From contig JASHTE010000104.1 of the NCBI GenBank assembly GCA_030040695.1, forward strand, positions 1 through 10,420: 10,420 bases of DNA, read 5' to 3'. A model generated the notes under the pieces. That model had not been told where the DNA came from, ran no database searches, and saw nothing but the letters and a program-made list of their open reading frames with translations. This stretch comes from Vulcanimicrobiota bacterium. Lineage in GTDB: Bacteria; Vulcanimicrobiota; Vulcanimicrobiia; Vulcanimicrobiales; Vulcanimicrobiaceae. The position numbers and the translations under genes are program-made. Position 1 is the stretch's first letter. Each line of letters starts with the position of its first letter. This document shows positions 1 to 5,280 of the stretch, piece by piece.

Positions 1-146
1 ACGCGGTGGTGGTATCTCCATTCCCAATGCCCCGGTACCCACTGGTGGTACCAGCCGCAGCGCGGATACGCCACGGCCTGCGCGGAAGGAACGGCCATCG
101 CTCCGAAGATGGTGAGGACGAACGTGAATAATGCCAAGTACTTCAT
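1..146 (-). CDS. Small secreted Trp/His-rich protein, 3' partial
   Basis: The gene reads leftward off the window edge; only the first 48 codons are visible. It starts with ATG at 146, preceded by a strong Shine-Dalgarno (AAGGAGA, 155-161) eight bases upstream. The N-terminus is a clear Sec signal peptide: MKY, a hydrophobic core (LALFTFVLTIFGAMAV), then a probable cleavage site after PSAQA (residues 20-24). The visible mature part is rich in aromatic and basic residues (CGWYHQWVPGHWEWRYHHR). The WVPGHW motif resembles short exported bacterial proteins with WxxGxW-type repeats, whose function is mostly unknown. It is divergent from the RNase T2 gene and shares its upstream region. I do not assign a function; metal or surface binding by the His/Trp cluster is only a possibility. 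That the gene exists is well supported by the ribosome site and signal peptide. Confidence 0.8.
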   Translation of the reverse strand, partial: MKYLALFTFVLTIFGAMAVPSAQAVAYPRCGWYHQWVPGHWEWRYHHR

Positions 147-154
147 GCGTGGTT

Positions 155-161
155 TCTCCTT
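155..161 (-). promoter_or_regulatory. Ribosome binding site of the small secreted protein
   Basis: Read on the minus strand this is AAGGAGA, a near-perfect Shine-Dalgarno, eight bases before the ATG at 146. It fixes the start of the small partial gene. It also argues against the RNase T2 gene beginning at the ATG at 168, because that would leave almost no spacer between the two divergent genes. Confidence 0.8.
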
Positions 162-179
162 AGTGCGATGACGCGAGGA

Positions 180-197
180 TTCATATATACTTGGAAA
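180..197. promoter_or_regulatory. AT-rich divergent promoter region (tentative)
   Basis: This short AT-rich patch (TTCATATATACTTGGAAA) lies in otherwise GC-rich sequence between the two divergent secreted-protein genes. On the plus strand TATACT (186-191) could be a -10 box for the RNase T2 gene. On the minus strand the overlapping TATATATG could be a -10 for the small gene. I do not see a convincing -35 at the right distance in either direction, so this rests mainly on composition and position. Confidence 0.3.
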
Positions 198-205
198 CGG
201 CTTTT

Positions 206-220
206 GCACGGTGATCGTGC
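206..220. repeat. Short perfect inverted repeat upstream of the RNase T2 gene
   Basis: GCACG-gtgat-CGTGC is a 5-base perfect inverted repeat with a 5-base spacer. It lies just downstream of the possible promoter and 7 bases before the preferred ATG at 228. The position would suit an operator or a small leader hairpin, but stems this short also occur by chance in GC-rich DNA. No regulator gene is present in the window. Confidence 0.25.
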
Positions 221-227
221 TCGCGCT

Positions 228-965
228 ATGGGTCGCGACAACCGACCTTTAATCATTGTTTTAGCCTTCGCGCTCGTCGCTGCGAGCGCGCCCGGTACGC
301 TGAAGCCGGCGCTGCACGGGGACTTCGATCACTACACGTTCGCGCTTACCTGGCAGCCGGGCATCTGCACGACTGACGGAGGTTGCCTGCCCGACCAACC
401 GAGAGTGCCGCTGATCGGACTGCACGGCCTGTGGGCATCGCGCCCGCACGGCTTGATCGAGCAGGGCATTACCGATCCGCAGTGGTGGTCGAAGGGCTGC
501 GATTACTACGTGCACAGCGACGCTTCACCGCCGCTTGGCGCTGCGTTACGCCAGAGCCTCGACGGTGTGATGCCGCACTTCGAGCACAGCCTGCTCACGC
601 ATGAATACGACAAACACGTGCAATGTTTCGGCTTCGATCCGACGACGTTCTTCTCGACGGAACTTGTGATGCGTGAAGCTCTCGTCGAGAGCGCTTTCGG
701 GAAGTATCTCGTCGCGCGTGCAGGGCACGTCGTCACGCACGAGGCGGTGACGGCTCAGTTCGACTCGGCCTTTTCAACCCGGGCGAGCGCGTCGCTGCAA
801 CTGCAGTGCGAGCAAAATGATACGGGACAGGTGGTGCTGACGCAGCTCTGGGTGACGATTCGAGCGGATGCGGTCGCCGCATTCCCGCGTGCGGGGTCAC
901 TCATGGATGCGCCCACGAATCAAGACACCTGCCCCGCAAGTTTTCTCGTGCCGGCGTGGCCTTAA
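228..965 (+). CDS. Ribonuclease T2 family protein (secreted)
   Basis: This is a 245-residue endoribonuclease of the RNase T2 / E. coli RNase I family, which cleaves RNA through a 2',3'-cyclic phosphate in the periplasm or outside the cell. Both conserved active-site segments are present. CAS I is LIGLHGLW (63-69, His66). CAS II is HEYDKHVQC (125-133), giving His125, Glu126, Lys129 and His130; it departs from the usual HEWxKHGxC by Trp to Tyr and Gly to Val. Six cysteines (47, 53, 91, 133, 194, 235) suit a disulphide-bonded exported enzyme. Residues 1-22 (MGRDNRPLIIVLAFALVAASAP) look like a signal peptide. I prefer the ATG at 228 because it gives a normal signal peptide and leaves room for promoters. 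An in-frame ATG at 168 would add 20 residues and is the alternative; neither has a good ribosome site. The TAA (963-965) overlaps the stop of the convergent transporter gene. Confidence 0.88.
   Translation: MGRDNRPLIIVLAFALVAASAPGTLKPALHGDFDHYTFALTWQPGICTTDGGCLPDQPRVPLIGLHGLWASRPHGLIEQGITDPQWWSKGCDYYVHSDASPPLGAALRQSLDGVMPHFEHSLLTHEYDKHVQCFGFDPTTFFSTELVMREALVESAFGKYLVARAGHVVTHEAVTAQFDSAFSTRASASLQLQCEQNDTGQVVLTQLWVTIRADAVAAFPRAGSLMDAPTNQDTCPASFLVPAWP
269..290. repeat. Perfect 8-bp inverted repeat inside the signal-peptide codons
   Basis: CGCGCTCG-tcgctg-CGAGCGCG forms an all-GC-rich hairpin with an 8-bp stem and 6-base loop. It lies about 40 bases inside the RNase T2 reading frame when the start is taken as 228. 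It could slow early translation or be a by-product of Ala codons in GC-rich DNA. It is not followed by a T-tract, so it is not an intrinsic terminator. Confidence 0.3.
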
Positions 966-2239
966 GCGGGGTTCTCTCCGTCGAGCCTCCGGCCGCGGGT
1001 TTCGGGAGCGAACGCTAGCGCAACGACGAAGCCTACAGCCGAAAGTGCCGCGCACGTACCCATCACCGCACCGACACCGTAGCGCGCGAGCGCAAGTGGG
1101 AGAGCGAAGGTCCCTGCAAAGGCTCCGATGCGACTGATACCGGCTGCAAAACCGGTCGCCGTAGCGCGGATCGGGGTTGGAAAGAGCTCGCACGGATAGA
1201 TGAGCTCCAAGCCGGCAGCCGCGCCGATTCCAAGAGCGTATGCGACGAATACCGGCACGACGAGTGCAGGCGGCCCGACGACGAGCGCGACAAAGGCGAG
1301 GGTTGCGACGAGGAAGCCCGCGATGCACACCGCGCGCCTCCCGACGATGTCGAGAAGAGGCGTTGCGAGGAGCGATCCGACGAGGAAGGCGATCGTGATC
1401 GCCAGCGAGCCCAGCGGAGATCCGGCGCCGAGATGGAGCGACTGTAGAACGCTCGGCGCAAAGGTGTAGATCGCGAAGAGGGGGACGACTTGCAGCAGCC
1501 ACATCGTCGCGACGAACGCAAGCGCGCCGCTGTACGGTCGCCGAACGAGCGCCGCGGCAGCGACCGGCCGCGCCGGCGGCGCGACGGTCACGTCGCCGAA
1601 GTAGCGGAGCGCAATTGCTCGCGCTTCATCGACCCTGCCCCGCGCCGCGAGCCAGCGCACGGATTCGGGCGCGCTCGAGCGCATCGCAAGACCTATGAGC
1701 GCCGGAACGGCGGCGCTCGCAAGGAGCCATCTCCAGCTGTCAGGCTGGCTGATGAGGACGTTTCCGACGGCGTAGGCGGAGCACGCCCCGAGAAACCACG
1801 TCACCTGCATGCTGTTCAGCGCCGCTCCTCTGCCGCGCGCCGGCACGAACTCAGAGAGCAACGCGGCGGCGATTGGGTAGTCGGCGCCGATCGCGATGCC
1901 GATGATGAAACGCAAAATGACAAGCTGGAGTGAGTCGGTCACGCCGGCTTGCAGGAGCGAGACGAGCGCGAAGACGGCGAGATCCGCCATCATGATGATG
2001 CGTCGCCCGAAGCGGTCGGTGAGCGGCCCGAAGATGACCGCGCCGGCGAGGATGCCGAGGAGCGTGCTCGCTCCAATCCACCCGGTCGTCAAAGGATCGA
2101 GATGAAAACGCAGCGTGAGCGAGGGAATCGCGAGGCCGATGCTGCTGAGAATGTATCCGTCGCAGAAGAGCCCGGCGTTCGCGTAGAGGAGAAGGCGGCG
2201 ATGAAATGGTGAGACGCGGGCGTCGTCAATGAAGTTCAT
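962..2239 (-). CDS. MFS transporter, sugar-porter / metabolite:H+ symporter type
   Basis: This 425-residue inner-membrane carrier has about 12 hydrophobic segments and the hallmarks of the sugar-porter and related metabolite:H+ symporter branch of the major facilitator superfamily. An Asp sits in the first membrane segment (CDGYIL, Asp27). The loop 2-3 motif is GPLTDRFGRR (71-80). RFIIGIAIGADYP (110-122) and SEFVPARGRGA (129-139) follow TM4. PESVRWLAARGR (191-202) opens the central loop, LLDIVGRR (295-302) repeats the loop motif in the second half, and PETRGRRL (412-419) closes the protein. I chose the ATG at 2239 because GGAGGG lies nine bases upstream; a GTG at 2245 would be only three bases from it. 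It is the last gene of the operon and overlaps the upstream transporter gene by 14 bases, so translation is probably coupled. The substrate is unknown; an organic acid, sugar or the amino-acid-like product of the GGT-type enzymes are candidates. Confidence 0.87.
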   Translation of the reverse strand: MNFIDDARVSPFHRRLLLYANAGLFCDGYILSSIGLAIPSLTLRFHLDPLTTGWIGASTLLGILAGAVIFGPLTDRFGRRIIMMADLAVFALVSLLQAGVTDSLQLVILRFIIGIAIGADYPIAAALLSEFVPARGRGAALNSMQVTWFLGACSAYAVGNVLISQPDSWRWLLASAAVPALIGLAMRSSAPESVRWLAARGRVDEARAIALRYFGDVTVAPPARPVAAAALVRRPYSGALAFVATMWLLQVVPLFAIYTFAPSVLQSLHLGAGSPLGSLAITIAFLVGSLLATPLLDIVGRRAVCIAGFLVATLAFVALVVGPPALVVPVFVAYALGIGAAAGLELIYPCELFPTPIRATATGFAAGISRIGAFAGTFALPLALARYGVGAVMGTCAALSAVGFVVALAFAPETRGRRLDGENPA

Positions 2240-3560
2240 ACGCACGCACCCTCCGCCGAACGATCTCCATTCGCTTCGGCGTCAGCGGATACGCATGGAG
2301 CGCGGCGACCGAGGCGAGCATACAAAGTCCGTTAATACCGAAGTAGGCCAAGAATAATCCTGTCCGAGCGCTCGGCGTATTCGTACCGCCGATCGTGTAG
2401 TGCGCGGCGGAGAGGGCCCAGAATCCGATGGCGCCGCCGAGAGCATTGGAGATTCGGATCGTGAGTCCGAGCACGGCTGCGTAGTTCGCGGCGTGATTCT
2501 CGTGCGTCCGAAGGTGATCGTAATCGACGAGGTCGCCGAGTACGGACCACGGGAAGAGGCTGTAGGTCCCTGCCAGGAGCGCTCCCCCGACGATCGACGT
2601 GATGATCGACGCCCAAAACGCTCCGACGAGTGCGAGGAGCAAGAACCACAGCGGAGGGCTCAGCACAGCGGAGATCCAGAGCGAGAGCGCCCAGGCTCGA
2701 TCCTTTCCGATGCGATACGTGAGCGAGAGCCAGGGCTTTGTTGCGGCGATCGAAGCGATCGGAGTGATGATTCCCGCGATCGAGTACGCGGCCACGACGT
2801 GATACTCGCTCATGAAGGGGAGTGCGAGCGCCGAGACGACGATCGTTCCCGTGAACGAACAAAACATCGCAACGGCGACCTGTATGAACGGGACGTTCCG
2901 CATCATCCCGCCGACGAGCTTGCGAAGGTCTATCCGTTGCGGCGCGAGCCGATGCGGAGCCGGTGGTCCAAAGAAGGCCGCGATGAGCGCGCAGGCGAGG
3001 ACGAGCAGTGTAACGACCTTTCCGATGCCGGCGATGACGTGATGATCGAGGAGATTCGTACCGCCAAAGAGCCCGGAGAGCGGTAACGAAAAGAGAGCGA
3101 TGATCCCGACGTTCGTTGCGACCGAACGATAGGCACTGATGCGAGCGCGCTCCGCATAGTCGTCGGTCATCTCGGCGCCCCACGCGGCGTAAGGAATGTC
3201 GATAAGGCTGAAGCCGATGTAGGCAAGAGACGACGCGAGCCCAAAGTAGAGTGCTCCCGCGTTCGCCGGCGGCGTGTAGAGCACGTAGCAGGATATCGCC
3301 GTGATGAGACCGCCGACGACGATCCATGGCTTGCGCCGCCCGAACGGTGTTGCGATGCGATCGCTGGCATAGCCGACCACCTGGGCGCTGAGTGCGTACA
3401 TGAGACGAGAAAGGAGGAGAGCCGTTCCAAAGGCAGCGAGCCCGCCAACTTTCCCAGCCGTGTACGTCGAAGGAAGGATGGCGATGACGGGCACGATCGC
3501 CATCTCGACCGCGGCAGCCGTCGTAGAGTACGCCAGCAGCGCGAGTGACGGGATTTTCAA
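2226..3560 (-). CDS. MFS transporter, GPH (MelB-like) cation symporter family
   Basis: This 444-residue, about 12-TM carrier resembles the glycoside-pentoside-hexuronide:cation symporters. Supporting segments are GYASDRIATPFGRRKPW (63-79), IPYAAWGAEMTDDYAERAR (122-140) with a following YR (144-145), and WSVLGDLVDYDHLRTHENH (338-356), matching the MelB-type loops DRxxxxxGRxRPW, PYxALxxExTxDxxERxRxxxxR and DxxDYxxxxTG. In the last one the usual TGxRxEG part is replaced by THENHAANY, which may mark a different substrate class. The frame stays open upstream to a TTG at 3641, but I favour the TTG at 3560. It overlaps the upstream TGA as TTGA, gives a normal N-terminus (MKIPSLALLAYSTT) and removes an Arg-rich tail read through the neighbour's codons. 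A GTG at 3608 is another option, and none has a clear ribosome site. Its role is probably uptake of the receptor's ligand or release of a product. Confidence 0.85.
   Translation of the reverse strand: MKIPSLALLAYSTTAAAVEMAIVPVIAILPSTYTAGKVGGLAAFGTALLLSRLMYALSAQVVGYASDRIATPFGRRKPWIVVGGLITAISCYVLYTPPANAGALYFGLASSLAYIGFSLIDIPYAAWGAEMTDDYAERARISAYRSVATNVGIIALFSLPLSGLFGGTNLLDHHVIAGIGKVVTLLVLACALIAAFFGPPAPHRLAPQRIDLRKLVGGMMRNVPFIQVAVAMFCSFTGTIVVSALALPFMSEYHVVAAYSIAGIITPIASIAATKPWLSLTYRIGKDRAWALSLWISAVLSPPLWFLLLALVGAFWASIITSIVGGALLAGTYSLFPWSVLGDLVDYDHLRTHENHAANYAAVLGLTIRISNALGGAIGFWALSAAHYTIGGTNTPSARTGLFLAYFGINGLCMLASVAALHAYPLTPKRMEIVRRRVRAYELH
2249..2254 (-). promoter_or_regulatory. Ribosome binding site of the last operon gene
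   Basis: GGAGGG on the minus strand lies inside the 3' end of the GPH-type transporter gene. It is nine bases before the ATG at 2239 and only three before the GTG at 2245, so it decides the start in favour of the ATG. Confidence 0.7.
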
Positions 3561-5269
3561 AACGCGATAGCTTGACCGTTCGCGAACGTTGGAGAGGCCG
3601 CTTGGCACGTACCGTCGGCGGCTCGCTCGACCGCGACCCAAATCCCCTGCGCCAGGCGAATCTCGTCGGCACCGAGCTCGATGACGTCGAAGCCCGTCTC
3701 CGCGAGCAACGTTTCATCGAATGATCCCTTCACCACGCGAAGCCTCATCGAGCGTTCCGCGTTTCCCGGATCCGGGTAGAGCAGCGCTGGAGCGTCGATC
3801 GCCTCCTTGAGGTTCATTCCGAACGAGAGGACGTTGACCAGACTCTGTAACGTCTGCTGATGAAGTCCGGCTCCCATCGATCCAAAGGCTAAGAAAGGAC
3901 GCTCGCCGTTGGCGACGAGCCCGACGCATGTCGGATCCGGAAGCCGTCCACCGGGCTGCGTTTGCGCAATCATCCCCTGCTGATGGGCGGCGGGATCGCC
4001 GATCGAGACACCGTCGACCATGATTGCCGTCTTGCCCCACAGAACCGCGTTGATGCTCTGGCAGAGTGCCGTGAGATTTCCAAAGCGATCCGCTGCCACG
4101 ACGACGTCCGAATGGCTCGGGCGTGTCGCGACGCGGAACGGGAGCACGCCGGCGGCCATGCGCTCCCAAAGTTTCCGCGCGGTCTCCTTGTTCATTCGCG
4201 ATTCCAGAGAGAGATCGAGACCCGGGTAGAGCGTCGCACGCACGTCAGGCGGCATGTACGAAAGCGGAATGGAGATGTTCGAGACGAGCGCGAGGCGCCG
4301 AAACGACTCGGCGGAGCGGGACCAGTGCCCAGGCGCGGTCAAATCACTCGCTTCTGCGAGGTTGAGCGCTTCGATGATGTGCGCGCCGCCGAGACCCGGC
4401 CCGCGTGTGGTCACGAGGCGGCGACCGCCGTACGTTCCCTCGACGGGCGTGTCCCAAATAACCTCGTAGGCCGCGAGATCTTCGACGGTCATCTTGCCGC
4501 CGTCGCGCTGAATCGCCGCTACCGCGTGCTCCGCCCACGCTCCGGAATACATGTACGCCGCACCGTCGCGTGCGATCGTTCGCAGTGTCCGAGCGAGCTG
4601 CGGCTGACGAAAACGGTCGCCAAGCCGATAGCGCGCTCCATCCGGCTTGAAGAAAATCGCGCGTGTCTCCGGCAGCCGTCTCAGATCGTTCTCGCGCAAC
4701 GCGATGAACCAGTCGAGATCCTCGCCGACGTCGAAGCCGTCTTCCGCCCAATAGATGGCAGGCTCGAACAACGCCGCGAACGCAAGACGGCCGAACCGCC
4801 GGTGCGCCTCTTCGACGCCCTTCATAAATCCCGGGACGAGCGCAGTCCGGCCCGACACCTCGCTCTCGGGAAGGCCGCTGACGGAAAGCTCCGTGAAGCC
4901 CGGGATCGTCAACGGCTCCTTCTCTTCGCGCACGGTGTTCCAGCACGCATTGAGCGTCGCGGTTTCACCGGACGACGCATCAAAGTGGATGAGCGTCATG
5001 ATCCCGGCAAAGCTGATCGGCGCGCCGGCGGTCAGCGTAATCTGCGCGAGTGCCGCAGTGAGAGCGGCGTCGACCGAGCTCCCACCCTGCTCGAGCGCGG
5101 CCAGGCCCGCGCGGATCGCGAGCGCATTGTGCGCGCCCGTGATCGCGCCGTGCCTCCCAACTGCGAGTGGGTTAGGCGGATAGCGCTGTGCCTGAAGGCG
5201 CGCAAAGCGCGCGCGTTCGTCGTCCCCCCAATGCGCAGGCGAAAGATCGGCGCTAAACAGCTTCGCCAT
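3557..5269 (-). CDS. Gamma-glutamyltransferase-family protein (Ntn hydrolase), second of a tandem pair
   Basis: This 570-residue protein has the GGT fold signature throughout: AITGAHNALAIRAGLAALEQGGSSVDAA (42-69, large-subunit start), LVPGFMKGVEEAHRRFG (144-160), EPAIYWAEDGFDV (169-181), LVTTRGPGLGG (285-295) and FGSMGAG...VLSFGMNLKEAIDAP (462-494, small subunit). Family members self-cleave before a Thr that becomes the nucleophile and split gamma-glutamyl or other amides. Here that block reads RPSHSDVVVAADRFGN (383-398). Ungapped alignment on the GN puts Ser387 at the Thr position, with Ser385 as an alternative. The clean DGRExAP substrate-binding motif is missing (NTVREEKEP instead). There is no signal peptide (MAKLFSADLSPAHWGDDE), unlike classical periplasmic GGT. 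The ATG is certain because an in-frame TAG ends three bases upstream of it. The gene follows its paralogue by 11 bases. The true substrate may be a non-glutamyl amide. Confidence 0.88.
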   Translation of the reverse strand: MAKLFSADLSPAHWGDDERARFARLQAQRYPPNPLAVGRHGAITGAHNALAIRAGLAALEQGGSSVDAALTAALAQITLTAGAPISFAGIMTLIHFDASSGETATLNACWNTVREEKEPLTIPGFTELSVSGLPESEVSGRTALVPGFMKGVEEAHRRFGRLAFAALFEPAIYWAEDGFDVGEDLDWFIALRENDLRRLPETRAIFFKPDGARYRLGDRFRQPQLARTLRTIARDGAAYMYSGAWAEHAVAAIQRDGGKMTVEDLAAYEVIWDTPVEGTYGGRRLVTTRGPGLGGAHIIEALNLAEASDLTAPGHWSRSAESFRRLALVSNISIPLSYMPPDVRATLYPGLDLSLESRMNKETARKLWERMAAGVLPFRVATRPSHSDVVVAADRFGNLTALCQSINAVLWGKTAIMVDGVSIGDPAAHQQGMIAQTQPGGRLPDPTCVGLVANGERPFLAFGSMGAGLHQQTLQSLVNVLSFGMNLKEAIDAPALLYPDPGNAERSMRLRVVKGSFDETLLAETGFDVIELGADEIRLAQGIWVAVERAADGTCQAASPTFANGQAIAF

Positions 5270-5280
5270 CGCCTATCACG

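Noticed and set aside
168..227. N-terminal extension of the RNase T2 protein from the ATG at 168
   Set aside because: It would place a charged 20-residue segment before the signal peptide, lacks a ribosome site, and leaves only 21 bases between two divergent genes. I keep it only as an alternative start.
2332..3717. A 461-codon minus-strand frame overlapping the GPH-type carrier in another phase
   Set aside because: The translation is Arg/Ser-rich without hydrophobic segments. The overlapping frame encodes a coherent 12-TM transporter.
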